Shown here: positions 17,866 through 28,073 of the stretch, one piece after another | How the letters are laid out: each line of letters begins with the position of its first letter | How positions within the stretch are numbered: the stretch's first letter is position 1 | Assembly (NCBI GenBank): GCA_938010765.1 | Contig: CALLVX010000055.1 | Coordinates: 1-64,000, forward strand | Reading direction: 5' to 3' | Source of the DNA: an uncultured Flavobacteriaceae bacterium | GTDB lineage: Bacteria > Bacteroidota > Bacteroidia > Flavobacteriales > Flavobacteriaceae | DNA length: 64,000 bases | The notes under the pieces: generated by a model | Databases searched by the model: none | What the model was told of the DNA's origin: nothing | What the model saw: only the letters and a program-made list of their open reading frames with translations | Position numbers and translations under genes: made by a program

Positions 17866-17894
17866 CCTTGTTGGTTTTTGGGATTGGTTTTATG

Positions 17895-17902
17895 TACTTT
17901 TG
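17895..17902 (+). promoter_or_regulatory. Candidate Bacteroidota -7 element (TACTTTTG) upstream of lpdA
   Basis: Exact TAnnTTTG about 45 nt upstream of the ATG at 17949; TTG triplets near the -33 position. Confidence 0.45.
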
Positions 17903-17948
17903 CAGCTGCTTACTGGCAAACTTCAATTTAAATTCAAAAATATTAGGT

Positions 17949-19340
17949 ATGAGCAATTTCGATGTTATTGTTTTAGGCAGCGGACCCGGGGGATACGTTA
18001 CCGCGATCAGGGCTTCTCAATTAGGTCTAAAGACCGCTATCGTTGAAAAAGAAAGCCTCGGAGGCGTATGTCTTAATTGGGGCTGTATCCCTACCAAAGC
18101 GCTTCTTAAATCTGCGCAGGTGTTCGAATATTTGAAGCATGCGGAGGAGTATGGTCTAAAAGCCGAGGGAGTCGACAAAGACTTTAATGCTGTTGTAAAA
18201 CGTAGCCGCTCTGTAGCGGACGGCATGAGCAAAGGTGTTCAATTTTTGATGAAAAAGAATAAGATCGAGGTTCTTAACGGCTATGGCACCTTAAAAACTG
18301 GCAAAAAAATAACCGTCAAGGCCGAAGATGGTACAGAGACCGAACACAGTGCCAGTCATATTATTATTGCCACAGGATCAAGAAGCCGCGAACTTCCTAG
18401 CCTACCGCAAGACGGTAAAAAAATTATCGGGTATCGACAAGCAATGAATTTGGACTCTCAACCTAAAAAAATGGTCGTTGTTGGTAGCGGTGCAATCGGT
18501 ATCGAATTCGCCTATTTCTACAATGCAATGGGCACCGAAGTAACCGTGGTGGAGTATTTACCACATATTGTTCCCGTAGAAGATGAAGATGTATCGAAGC
18601 AATTGGAACGTAGTTTTAAGAAATCAGGAATAAAAATCAAAACTTCCTCTGAGGTCACAAAGGTAGACTCGAACGGTGACGGTGTAAAGGTATTTGTAAA
18701 AACGAGTAAAGGGGAAGAAATTCTAGAGGCCGATATCGTACTTTCCGCTGTTGGCATCAAATCGAATATCGAAAATATAGGGTTGGAAACCGTAGGCATT
18801 GCCACAGACCGTGATAAGATCATGGTAAATGACTACTACCAGACCAACATTCCCGGTTACTACGCTATCGGTGATGTCACCCCCGGCCAAGCATTAGCGC
18901 ATGTAGCTTCTGCAGAAGGTATTCTTTGTGTCGAAAAAATAGCGGGAATGCACGTTGAACCCTTAGATTACGGCAATATTCCCGGATGTACCTATTGCAT
19001 GCCCGAAGTTGCATCAGTAGGCTTGACCGAAAAACAAGCAAAAGAAAAAGGGTACGATATCAAAGTAGGGAAATTTCCTTTTTCTGCCAGTGGAAAGGCA
19101 AAAGCCTCAGGAGCATCCGACGGTTTTGTAAAAGTAATCTTTGATGCAAAATATGGTGAATGGCTAGGATGTCATATGATCGGTGTAGGGGTAACCGATA
19201 TGATTGCGGAAGCAGTGGTAGCACGAAAACTTGAAACTACTGGTCATGAAGTCTTAAAGGCGGTACATCCGCACCCGACCATGAGTGAAGCCGTGATGGA
19301 GGCCGTAGCAGATGCCTACGACGAAGTGATTCACCTCTAA
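17949..19340 (+). CDS. lpdA: Dihydrolipoyl dehydrogenase
   Basis: [67 protein letters not shown]-terminal motif. Start at 17949 preferred over ORF-track 17868. Confidence 0.95.
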   Translation: MSNFDVIVLGSGPGGYVTAIRASQLGLKTAIVEKESLGGVCLNWGCIPTKALLKSAQVFEYLKHAEEYGLKAEGVDKDFNAVVKRSRSVADGMSKGVQFLMKKNKIEVLNGYGTLKTGKKITVKAEDGTETEHSASHIIIATGSRSRELPSLPQDGKKIIGYRQAMNLDSQPKKMVVVGSGAIGIEFAYFYNAMGTEVTVVEYLPHIVPVEDEDVSKQLERSFKKSGIKIKTSSEVTKVDSNGDGVKVFVKTSKGEEILEADIVLSAVGIKSNIENIGLETVGIATDRDKIMVNDYYQTNIPGYYAIGDVTPGQALAHVASAEGILCVEKIAGMHVEPLDYGNIPGCTYCMPEVASVGLTEKQAKEKGYDIKVGKFPFSASGKAKASGASDGFVKVIFDAKYGEWLGCHMIGVGVTDMIAEAVVARKLETTGHEVLKAVHPHPTMSEAVMEAVADAYDEVIHL

Positions 19341-19341
19341 C

Positions 19342-19895
19342 ATGAAAATTACCACCAGAAACCTACATAGAGATGTTGCTTATTTTTATATTGGTCTGAT
19401 TATAGCGTTCTCTTTTTCCGGGATTATCCTAAATCATCGGCAAGATTGGTATCCGATGGATTATAGTTATGAGTCTACAGAAGTACAACTTACCATTCCT
19501 GCGGAAGTTGCCGAACTCGATTCGGAAACATATCTTAGGAAAGCTTCCGAAAAATGGGAACTCGGAGATGCATACGACGGTCATAGGATACGTGGTAACG
19601 AGCTCCGGGTGTTTTTTATAAGGATAACATCATTTTAGATGCCAATATCGAAACCGGAACTGCGGTCTTGGAATACAAAAGAAAAGTACCCTTGCTCGGG
19701 CATACAATGACATTGCATAAATCGACCAACAATTTTTGGATCTGGTATTCCGATATCTTTGGAATCGCCATGTTAACCATTGCAATTACAGGAATGCTGA
19801 TAACCAAAGGCAGTAATAGCTTTAAAAAAAGAGGGTGGAAATTGGCTTTGGCCGGTTTGGTTTTCCCATTGCTATTTTTAATTTTATTCCCATAA
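19342..19895 (+). pseudogene. PepSY-associated TM helix domain protein interrupted by a one-base frameshift in a T6 run
   Basis: [38 protein letters not shown]...RVFF in frame 1, then (Y)[58 protein letters not shown]... in frame 3; one extra T at 19612-19617 restores one ORF. Confidence 0.75.
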
Positions 19896-19898
19896 GAT

Positions 19899-20195
19899 AT
19901 GTTACCATTGTTACGAATTACAGCGATTCTCGAAGGTATTTCATACCTTTCACTTTTTGCAATTACCATGCCTCTTAAATATATGGCAGATTTACCCCTG
20001 CCAAATAAATTTGTGGGCTATGCCCATGGAATCTTATTTATTGCTTATCTGATTTTGGCGTTGGTTTTCTGCATTATTAAAAAGTGGGGTTTTAAAAGAA
20101 TGTTCGTGCTAGGATTGGCTTCACTCCTGCCCTTTGCAACCTTCTATGTAGATAAAAAGTACCTTTCAAAAACTGCATTGCAAGAAGCTTCCTAA
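19899..20195 (+). CDS. DUF3817 domain-containing membrane protein
   Basis: LLRITAILEGISYLSLFAITMPLKYMADLPLPNKFVGYAHGILFIAYL is characteristic of DUF3817. Confidence 0.8.
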   Translation: MLPLLRITAILEGISYLSLFAITMPLKYMADLPLPNKFVGYAHGILFIAYLILALVFCIIKKWGFKRMFVLGLASLLPFATFYVDKKYLSKTALQEAS

Positions 20196-20262
20196 AAACC
20201 CTGAAATCAGGGATAACGGTGCTCTCTTTTACCTCGATATTTGTATTGTAAATCTCGAACGT

Positions 20263-20952
20263 ATGTTTTATTATACCGTATCCGATTATTTTGACCCTGT
20301 AGGGCAGAAAGAGTTGTCTGTACCTTGCCCAGATTGTCACAATAACAACTGTTTGGAACTCCATTTTTATCAGAAAAGAATAGAAACTTCCTATTCGAAA
20401 AAAATTTCTAAAAAAGTAAGTGGTATTCTCTATTGCCGATATACGCAGACCGAAATTTCCCCGGTACTTTGGACACCCGAAATCGAAAATTATTTTGAGA
20501 CTGAAAAACGAAAACTGAAGCTGGCACCAAGTAGCTTAAAATTTTCCAAATGGTTTTATATAATGCTCTTTATTCCTTTAGTCATTATCGTATCGGCTAT
20601 CGCCTATACGCAATGGGAAAGCCAACAACATATGAATCAAAATAAACTAATTGAACAGGTACAGAGTGGCGATAAGGTAAGCGTGATGATGAGCCTAATC
20701 GAAAAACATCAAACCCGTGCTACCGGTAATACCTGGTTATTGGTAACAAATGTAGAAGCAGATACTATTTGGTTGAAAAGCCATAAGGACTTCAACAATC
20801 AACAAGATTTTGACTTTGATCTATCCAAGGACAATTTCAACGGTGAGAGCCTCAAAGCTTCCCTCTCCCTATTTCAAAAGCGCACCCTGGCCGGGTTCGA
20901 CTATACCGACCAACGGTTTTCGGGCTATATTATGAATATTAAAAAGAACTAG
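20263..20952 (+). CDS. Hypothetical membrane protein with N-terminal CPxC-type putative zinc ribbon
   Basis: 229-aa ORF; CPDCHNNNC...; single TM segment WFYIMLFIPLVIIVSAIAYTQW. Confidence 0.6.
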   Translation: MFYYTVSDYFDPVGQKELSVPCPDCHNNNCLELHFYQKRIETSYSKKISKKVSGILYCRYTQTEISPVLWTPEIENYFETEKRKLKLAPSSLKFSKWFYIMLFIPLVIIVSAIAYTQWESQQHMNQNKLIEQVQSGDKVSVMMSLIEKHQTRATGNTWLLVTNVEADTIWLKSHKDFNNQQDFDFDLSKDNFNGESLKASLSLFQKRTLAGFDYTDQRFSGYIMNIKKN

Positions 20953-20955
20953 TTT

Positions 20956-21248
20956 ATGAATAATATGTATACAGATAAATCTTCTAAAAACCCGAACAAA
21001 CCGCTTATCTGAGGTCTCCTCGTAGGAATTGGTTTTATAGCATTTGCAGTGTATCTATACCTAGATCTGGCTTCCTGGGAAAATGGCACGGAAGAAAAAC
21101 ATATGAACTCTTACTATGGGGACTTTACGATTTAGGTGGCAAATGGTTGGTTAGTGTAGTGTTTACAGTTGTAGGACTGGTTATGGCTTGGAGCGGCGCC
21201 AAAAAGACCAAAGAATTGAGACATATGAAAAGGGAGGCCAATAAGTAA
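20956..21248 (+). pseudogene. Small membrane protein gene with in-frame TGA and one-base deletion
   Basis: MNNMYTDKSSKNPNKPLI(TGA 21010)GLLVGIGFIAFAVYLYLDLASWENGTEEK, then a frameshift at A5 (21095-21099) to TYELLLWGLYDLGGKWLVSVVFTVVGLVMAWSGAKKTKELRHMKREANK. Confidence 0.6.
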
Positions 21249-21252
21249 ACAA

Positions 21253-21344
21253 CCTCAGCGTACGCCCACGAGGCATTGAAGGGAAGTTCATAATCGATTT
21301 CAACGCAAGCAAGCCTGAGCACACTTGTCGGGCAGGCGTCGAAG
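21253..21344. repeat. Dispersed intergenic two-hairpin element, copy 1 (degenerate), between convergent genes
   Basis: CCTCAGCGTACGCCCACGAGGCATTGAAGGGAAGTT...TTTCAACGCAAGC...GGCAGGCGTCGAAG; aligns with 27940-28028. Confidence 0.55.
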
Positions 21345-21396
21345 TAACTTACCCGAAGGCAGTCAGCTATAAATTTTGATTATCACGTTCATTGGT

Positions 21397-21810
21397 TTAG
21401 ATAAAACTCTGTATCGCCAAATCATAACTCTGAAGACCAAAGCCCAAAATGACCCCTTTGGCACCATCTGCTATAAAAGATACATGCCTGAATCCTTCTC
21501 GTTTATGGGTATTGGATATATGTACTTCAACTACCGGTGTTTCAACGGCTTTTACGGCGTCTCCAATACCAACGGACGTATGTGTGTACGATGCTGCATT
21601 TAATACAATCCCATCATATGAAAAACCAACTTCCTGGATCATACTAATAAGTTCCCCTTCTATATTCGATTGAAAATAGTCTAATTGCACCTCTCCAAAT
21701 TTTGTCTGTAAAAGCTTCAAATACTCTTCAAAGGTTTGCTTTCCATACACTTCGGGTTCCCTTTTTCCCAACAAATTGAGATTTGGACCGTTTATAATAA
21801 TCAGCTTCAT
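21397..21810 (-). CDS. aroQ: Type II 3-dehydroquinate dehydratase
   Basis: MKLIIINGPNLNLLGKREPEVYG...VEVHISNTHKREGFRHVSFIADGAKGVILGFG. Confidence 0.95.
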   Translation of the reverse strand: MKLIIINGPNLNLLGKREPEVYGKQTFEEYLKLLQTKFGEVQLDYFQSNIEGELISMIQEVGFSYDGIVLNAASYTHTSVGIGDAVKAVETPVVEVHISNTHKREGFRHVSFIADGAKGVILGFGLQSYDLAIQSFI

Positions 21811-22009
21811 TTTAATCGATAATTCTAGCTACAACCTTCTTTTAAGTGTTTCTTATGTGCGCAGTCTACACTAAAGTTTTGTAAAAGGGTCGTTCGCTTA
21901 TTCAGCAGATAAAAGTAGGGAATTGTTTTTCATTTTAAAAGGTGCGCTGCCATTCAAAAAAGACATACAAGCCTATTGAGGTATAAATTCTTCGAATAGT
22001 TGCTAGGCT

Positions 22010-22522
22010 TTAGTAGTTCTTTTTAGGTGCTATGGTATACCGAACACCCATAGTGATAGTAGCCCACATCGCTGTTTCAAGATTCACCGCCGTATAGGAG
22101 AAATTCAACTGGGTTTGAGGGCCCATTAAAAACCCCAATTGAGGTCTATAGAACAATCCCCCGTCATTCCCGTCATTGAGCCCCAAAGCCTGCCCGATAT
22201 CTCCTCCTACAAAAAATGAATTCGAAGGCCATATGCGCAAAGCTACTCCAAGTGGTATAAACTGAACATTCGGGAAATTATTGGTTATGGTCTCCTCGCG
22301 GTACTTTTCAGGAAATCCATTTAGGAAACCGGCCGTCACACCTACGTCAATAATTTCTCCTAAAGGCCAAGCATACCCTACCTCCCCACCTATTACGACT
22401 CCCACCCTATCATTAAAATCTCCGATGGGTATACCGCCTTGTATTCCTATTTTTAAACCTTTTTGAGCTTGTAATGTTACGCCCATTGCTATAAAAAAAA
22501 TCAGAAGTACACGCTGTTTCAT
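22010..22522 (-). CDS. Outer membrane beta-barrel protein
   Basis: Signal peptide MKQRVLLIFFIAMGVTLQAQ, alternating beta-strand-like sequence. Confidence 0.65.
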   Translation of the reverse strand: MKQRVLLIFFIAMGVTLQAQKGLKIGIQGGIPIGDFNDRVGVVIGGEVGYAWPLGEIIDVGVTAGFLNGFPEKYREETITNNFPNVQFIPLGVALRIWPSNSFFVGGDIGQALGLNDGNDGGLFYRPQLGFLMGPQTQLNFSYTAVNLETAMWATITMGVRYTIAPKKNY

Positions 22523-22712
22523 TTGATGGTAGGGTTTGGTTGCAATGTCCTAAAACTAATACCTAGCCTAGGTTCTAAAGAATTTTTGTTGCCAAATACT
22601 AAAAAAGGGTGGTAACGGCTTACTTTTGGTGCACTATCACCCTTGAAAATATCATTTCACCCTCTAGAAGACACTTCCAGATCGCCCTAATCTTCGAATT
22701 AACCCGAGCTTA

Positions 22713-23276
22713 TTAGAAGAAATAACTTGCCCCAGCTTGAAAGAGTCCGTTTTTCGTATCGGTATCCTTGATTACCTTGCTCAAACCAAAACTAAAACGC
22801 GCTTGAAAATAAATATTGGGATTTAAGCGATACCCTGCTCCTACATTGAGTCCTAGGTGCACTGTTTTTGTATCTACCGTTGGCGCAGTATCCTGGATAA
22901 AAAAATCTTCTCCATTATCAGATAGCAGTATCCCCAACTGTGGCCCAACTTCAACCGCTATTTCGTTCGTAATATGGTATTTACCCATAAGCGGAATATG
23001 AAAGTAAACTAGTTTTAAATTACCGGCACCCAAATCGGCGCCTTGAAAAGAAAGTATCGCTTCTGGTTGAAAATAAAGTGCATCGGTAAGTTGAAATTCT
23101 GCGAGTCCGCCTGCATAGAACCCTATTCGAGGAGTAATATCTAAATAATCACGGCCTAAAAAAGTAGAAACGTTGATCCCGGCTTTTGCGCCATACAAAA
23201 GTCTACCACTCGATTGAGCTTGTAAAAAAAAACCTATGAAGACAAAACATAGGGTGCTTAAAAATAATCTTTTCAT
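22713..23276 (-). CDS. PorT-like outer membrane beta-barrel protein
   Basis: Signal peptide; LLYGAKAGINVSTFLGRDY...QPEAILSFQGADLG...IPLMGKYHITNEIAVEVGPQLGILLSD. Confidence 0.75.
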   Translation of the reverse strand: MKRLFLSTLCFVFIGFFLQAQSSGRLLYGAKAGINVSTFLGRDYLDITPRIGFYAGGLAEFQLTDALYFQPEAILSFQGADLGAGNLKLVYFHIPLMGKYHITNEIAVEVGPQLGILLSDNGEDFFIQDTAPTVDTKTVHLGLNVGAGYRLNPNIYFQARFSFGLSKVIKDTDTKNGLFQAGASYFF

Positions 23277-23562
23277 ATTAAGTATGTTTTAGTAGAAACT
23301 AGTTTAAACGCTTTCTTTTATCTATGATTTTTGCATTACGCTCCCCTTTTTCACTTTTTGCATACCCAGGCTGAGTTCATAAAAAAAATTCAACTAGGTA
23401 CCAAAGTTTTTATTAGCGGTTTAAAAAATACATTTAAATAAGTTCAATGGTTAGTGCGGTAAAGTTCTGAAAAAACTACTAAATAACCATGTATGTTATT
23501 AATTGAGCACAAAAAAAGCGACACTGAAGGTATCGCCAATTATATTTCATATCTAATTTCGT

Positions 23563-24132
23563 TTAGAAATAATAGATAGCTCCTACTTGAAAGGAGGCGT
23601 TATATGCTCTTACATTTTCAATAACTTTTATAAAACCGTAATTAAAACGGGCCTGCAGATAAATTTCGTCATTTATGGCGTAGCCTCCTCCAAAGCCAAT
23701 ACCTACATCGATTGTATTGGTGTTAACAAAAACACGATCGAAGTTATCCGAGATTAAAATACCTATTTGAGGCCCAAATTCGGCGGCAATCTGATCGGTA
23801 ATATAGTATTTGCCCATAAGCGGAAGGTTCATATAAAATAACCGCACGTTATCAACCCCACCTGCCGCACCTTGTAATGAAAACAGCAGTTCGGGTGCAA
23901 AATAAATTTCATCCATAATAGGCATCTCCATTGCCGCTCCCAACTGAAAACCCGCTGCGGGGGTATTATCTACCAAATCTTTCCCAACCAAATCGGTCAA
24001 CATTAAACTTGCTTTTGCTCCGAATCTTAAATCGCCGCTACTATTCATCGAGGTAGTTCCCTGAATAACTTGTGCATCGGAATGCTGGATTCCGAAAAAG
24101 ATAAATACGGCCACTACTAATAATTTTCTCAT
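23563..24132 (-). CDS. PorT-like outer membrane beta-barrel protein (paralogue of 22713-23276)
   Basis: LRFGAKASLMLTDLVGKD...APELLFSLQGAAGG...LPLMGKYYITDQIAAEFGPQIGILISD aligns with the neighbouring gene. Confidence 0.75.
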   Translation of the reverse strand: MRKLLVVAVFIFFGIQHSDAQVIQGTTSMNSSGDLRFGAKASLMLTDLVGKDLVDNTPAAGFQLGAAMEMPIMDEIYFAPELLFSLQGAAGGVDNVRLFYMNLPLMGKYYITDQIAAEFGPQIGILISDNFDRVFVNTNTIDVGIGFGGGYAINDEIYLQARFNYGFIKVIENVRAYNASFQVGAIYYF

Positions 24133-24575
24133 GACAAAAAATATTTTTTTGTTTATATACGTGGGAAACTAAGATTTGGGCCTACGGTTTATAAAAAATA
24201 AACTACCCTTATACTTAAAGTCGATCTACTGACTTTTAAAGACGCTTTCAAAGGCCCGCCATATTAATTTGTAAGTTCAAAAGAACAACGTATTTGCACG
24301 AAAATGGGTCTAGTTATCAAAACCGGCTTCCATGCTAAAATCGATTCCCGTTATTCGCAAGCATGCAATAGCCACCAATAGAACCGTTTACGCCTAGAGG
24401 CCGCAGGAAATCATTTTTTTACTACAAAGCAATAAATAAGTGCACATTTTATTTGAGTTGATTTGGATATTAATACGCAAAGATAAAAAGTATGTCGCCG
24501 TTCTACCAATCAGAACACGCATTTTAATGAAAAGTGAAAACTGTCAAAACCTATATTTTGTACTACCTTTAAACT

Positions 24576-25478
24576 ATGAAATGGCAAAGTGCGCTGCAAG
24601 ATTATCGGCATTATCTTAAAATTGAAAGAGGCCTTTCTAAAAATTCAATCGCCAATTATGAAATGGATGTTGCCAAGTTGATTGCTTTTCTTGAGGCAAG
24701 CAGTGTTTCTGAATCACCGATCGCAATATCCAAAGAAACGGTACAGCAGTTCGTTTATGAAATTGCGAAAATCTTAAATCCCCGGTCTCAGGCCAGGATT
24801 ATTTCGGGTCTAAAAAGCTTTTTTAACTACCTGGTTTTTGAGGATTACCGGGCCGACAACCCTATGGATCTGATTGAATCTCCTAAAATAGGCCGCAAAC
24901 TACCCGACACGCTGTCGGTTACCGAAATTAATTCCTTGATCAGAGCCATTGATCTTTCGAAACCCGAAGGTGAACGTAATAGAGCAATGCTAGAAACACT
25001 CTATGGCTGTGGGCTGCGGGTTTCCGAATTAACCGGCCTGCGTATTTCAGATTTGTACTTTGAGGAAGATTTCATAAAAGTTACGGGCAAAGGAGATAAG
25101 CAACGGTTTGTTCCTATAAGTGACATCAATAAAAAGTATATTGACATATATCGATGCGAAGTGCGGGTTCATTTGAATATTGCCAAAGGTTTTGAAGATA
25201 TTTTATTCTTGAACCGGAGAGGCAAACAGTTGACACGGGCGATGATCTTCACTATCATAAAACAGCTTGCCGTTGCTATCGACCTTAATAAACAAATAAG
25301 TCCGCATACCTTTCGCCATTCGTTTGCGACCCACCTACTCGAAAATGGTGCCGATCTTCGAGCGATACAGCAGATGTTGGGACATGAGAGTATTACAACC
25401 ACAGAGGTATACATGCACGTAGACCGCACCCATTTGGCTTCCGTCATCAACAAATTTCATCCAAGAAAACAAAACTGA
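24576..25478 (+). CDS. xerD: Site-specific tyrosine recombinase XerD
   Basis: R...H-x-x-R...Y catalytic pattern: LYGCGLRVSELTGL, HTFRHSFATHLLENGADLRAIQQMLGHESITTTEVYMHV. Confidence 0.93.
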   Translation: MKWQSALQDYRHYLKIERGLSKNSIANYEMDVAKLIAFLEASSVSESPIAISKETVQQFVYEIAKILNPRSQARIISGLKSFFNYLVFEDYRADNPMDLIESPKIGRKLPDTLSVTEINSLIRAIDLSKPEGERNRAMLETLYGCGLRVSELTGLRISDLYFEEDFIKVTGKGDKQRFVPISDINKKYIDIYRCEVRVHLNIAKGFEDILFLNRRGKQLTRAMIFTIIKQLAVAIDLNKQISPHTFRHSFATHLLENGADLRAIQQMLGHESITTTEVYMHVDRTHLASVINKFHPRKQN

Positions 25479-25482
25479 AAAT

Positions 25483-25995
25483 TTATAGCTTGATCTTACT
25501 TCCTACGGTATACACTTGAGGCATTCGAATCTTGGGCTCGCCATAAGCGCCAACAGATGCATTGTTTAACTGGAAATCCATTTTGGCATCAAGTAGTATG
25601 TTTTCCATCAATTGGTATTCAACACTACTAATGAAACCTATCCTTTTTTGAGCGCTATTTTTGCTAGACCTTCTCAATTCGGACTCTGTATGTAGTCCGG
25701 CCAATAAACCCAATTTTCGACCAACCTTCCATTTTAACAAGGCCATAGTCCTAAATCTAATTCCCTCGGCATAGGTATCATAAAACCCTTGTAATTCCGC
25801 AAGAAAACGATTCGATAGCGGAAGGTCGTATATGAAAGATGCATGCTCCTCCCCTAAGACGGTAATAGGATAGGCATTACTGGTAAGTGTTGATTTTGTG
25901 GTTGAACGGGTATTTGGATCCGGAGCAGTCTGAGCTATCAAAGAAGTTATATTCGAAACAATTAACCAGAGTAAAAAGAGTAATAGTCGTAACAT
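25483..25995 (-). CDS. Hypothetical exported protein
   Basis: 170-aa ORF with N-terminal signal sequence; convergent to xerD. Confidence 0.6.
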   Translation of the reverse strand: MLRLLLFLLWLIVSNITSLIAQTAPDPNTRSTTKSTLTSNAYPITVLGEEHASFIYDLPLSNRFLAELQGFYDTYAEGIRFRTMALLKWKVGRKLGLLAGLHTESELRRSSKNSAQKRIGFISSVEYQLMENILLDAKMDFQLNNASVGAYGEPKIRMPQVYTVGSKIKL

Positions 25996-26234
25996 ACAGT
26001 TGGTGTAAATGTTCCTTTAAAAATAAAAACAGATCTTCCAAACATTTTCCCAATTCTGATAAGATTAACGTTCGTCCCAAGATGGCCAAGGATTGAATTT
26101 CACCTTCAAAAAAGAACAGATTTATTGGAATTAATAAAAAACACCAAACGCAATCGTTATAGTTGTTTTAAAGCTTTTGAAAGCTATTTTCTTCGATTGG
26201 GAATTGATATATTTAACACTTAAATAGCGTATTC

Positions 26235-27929
26235 ATGCAAGAGGTACAGGACCGAAAATGGTGGAAAGAAGGAATTGTCTACCAGATATATCCAAGAAGT
26301 TTTCAAGATACGACCGGTACAGGAGTGGGAGATCTTCATGGAATTATTCAACGTTTGGATTATATAAAGAGTCTCGGAGTCGATATTATTTGGTTGAATC
26401 CCGTATACCTATCACCCAACGATGACAACGGATATGACATTGCCGATTACTGTGGCATCATGCCCGAATTCGGTACCATGGCAGATTTTGACGAACTGTT
26501 GTCCGGAATGAAAGAAAGAGGACTTAAATTGGTGATGGATCTAGTGGTGAACCATAGCAGTGATGAACATAAATGGTTTCAAGAATCTCGTAAATCAAGA
26601 ACCAATCCCTACCGCGATTACTATCACTGGTGGCCCGCGGAAAAAGGTACGCCCCCGAAAAGGTGGAGTTATTTTGATGTAGAAAGCAATGCTTGGAAGT
26701 ATGATCAACAAACAGATTCCTATTACCTGCACTGCTTCTCTGTAAAGCAGCCAGATTTAAAATGGGAAAATCCGGCTGTTCGCAAAGAAATTCATGATGT
26801 CATGAAGTTTTGGTTTGAAAAAGGTGTTGATGGTTTTCGAATGGATGTTATATCGTTTATCTCAAAAGACATTAATTATCCCGAATTACCAGCTAAATAT
26901 AATGGAGATTTTGTGGCCTACTACTCAAACGGACCAGAATTACACACCTATTTAAATGAAATGCATACTGAAGTACTAAGCAAGTACGATGTGATGACGG
27001 TTGGGGAGGCGCCCGGCATTGGCATTGATATGGCACTCGATTTTGTAGATGCCGATAGAGCGGAACTGAACATGTTCTTTCATTTTGACCTTATGGCCTT
27101 GGATCGGGCCGAAAACGAAGTATTCTTGATGCGGGAAGATCAATGGAAACTGACCGAATTCAAGAAAGTACACAACAGTTGGGACCAAGTTTTTGCCGAA
27201 AAAGGTTGGGGCAGTATGTTCCTGAACAATCATGATTTTCCTCGTACGGTAAGCCGATGGGGAAATGATTCCCGAGCACATTGGTACAATTCGACCACTA
27301 TGTTACAAACCTTTTTGTTAACGATGCGAGGCACTCCCTATTTCTACTACGGAGAAGAAATCGGCATGACCAATATCAAATTTGAACATATCAAGGACTA
27401 CCAGGATATCAATACTTTGAATAGGTATAACACCATTCAGAATGAAGGTGGTGATTTAGATGCCTTTATAGAAAACGAAAAATCGGCCAGTCGGGACAAT
27501 GCCCGCACACCTATGCAATGGAATGAAGAAGTAAATGCCGGCTTTAGTACAGGTATGCCTTGGTTAAAGGTAAACGAAAACTACCAAGAAGGTATTAATG
27601 TGCATGCCCAAGAAAACGATAAAACCTCGGTGTTGAATTATTTTAGGGCAATGGTACAGCTTCGGAAAGATAATCTGGGGCTCGTATATGGTTCGTATCG
27701 GCTCTTACTTGAAACCAATGAGGAAGTGTACGCTTACACCCGTAGCTTGGAAGGGCAACGCTTTTTGGTGCTTTTGAGTTTTTCAACCAAAAAAACGGAG
27801 GTTCAATTAGATGAAATCGATTTTGAAGCTGCCAAGTTGCTTATTTCGAATGATTCCGAAACATTGGTCAACACTAAAAAGACATTTGAATTAACCCCCT
27901 ACCAAGCGTGCGTTTATGTACTGGTATAG
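26235..27929 (+). CDS. GH13 alpha-glucosidase / oligo-1,6-glucosidase-like
   Basis: WWKEGIVYQIYPRSFQDTTGTGVGDLHGIIQRLDYIKSLGVDIIWLNP; GFRMDVISFISKD; FLNNHDFPRTVSRWG; ARTPMQWN. Confidence 0.92.
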   Translation: MQEVQDRKWWKEGIVYQIYPRSFQDTTGTGVGDLHGIIQRLDYIKSLGVDIIWLNPVYLSPNDDNGYDIADYCGIMPEFGTMADFDELLSGMKERGLKLVMDLVVNHSSDEHKWFQESRKSRTNPYRDYYHWWPAEKGTPPKRWSYFDVESNAWKYDQQTDSYYLHCFSVKQPDLKWENPAVRKEIHDVMKFWFEKGVDGFRMDVISFISKDINYPELPAKYNGDFVAYYSNGPELHTYLNEMHTEVLSKYDVMTVGEAPGIGIDMALDFVDADRAELNMFFHFDLMALDRAENEVFLMREDQWKLTEFKKVHNSWDQVFAEKGWGSMFLNNHDFPRTVSRWGNDSRAHWYNSTTMLQTFLLTMRGTPYFYYGEEIGMTNIKFEHIKDYQDINTLNRYNTIQNEGGDLDAFIENEKSASRDNARTPMQWNEEVNAGFSTGMPWLKVNENYQEGINVHAQENDKTSVLNYFRAMVQLRKDNLGLVYGSYRLLLETNEEVYAYTRSLEGQRFLVLLSFSTKKTEVQLDEIDFEAAKLLISNDSETLVNTKKTFELTPYQACVYVLV

Positions 27930-27939
27930 GGTAAACTAC

Positions 27940-28028
27940 CTCGGGGCGAGCCCACGAGGCATTAAAAGGAAATTTAACATTGGCTTCGACGCAAGCCTGT
28001 CTGAACACTTGTCTTGAAGGCGTCGGAG
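27940..28028. repeat. Dispersed intergenic two-hairpin element, copy 2, between convergent genes
   Basis: Hairpin 1 CCTCGGGG-CGAG-CCCACGAGG; hairpin 2 CGACGC...GCGTCG; aligns with 21253-21344. Confidence 0.6.
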
Positions 28029-28073
28029 CGATCATTCTAAATCGCGATTATCGAGTAAAGTCCATCACATGTG

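Noticed and set aside
24576-25478. Tyrosine recombinase as evidence of an integrated mobile element
   Set aside because: The sequence looks like housekeeping XerD, and there are no att-like repeats, tRNA or phage genes nearby.
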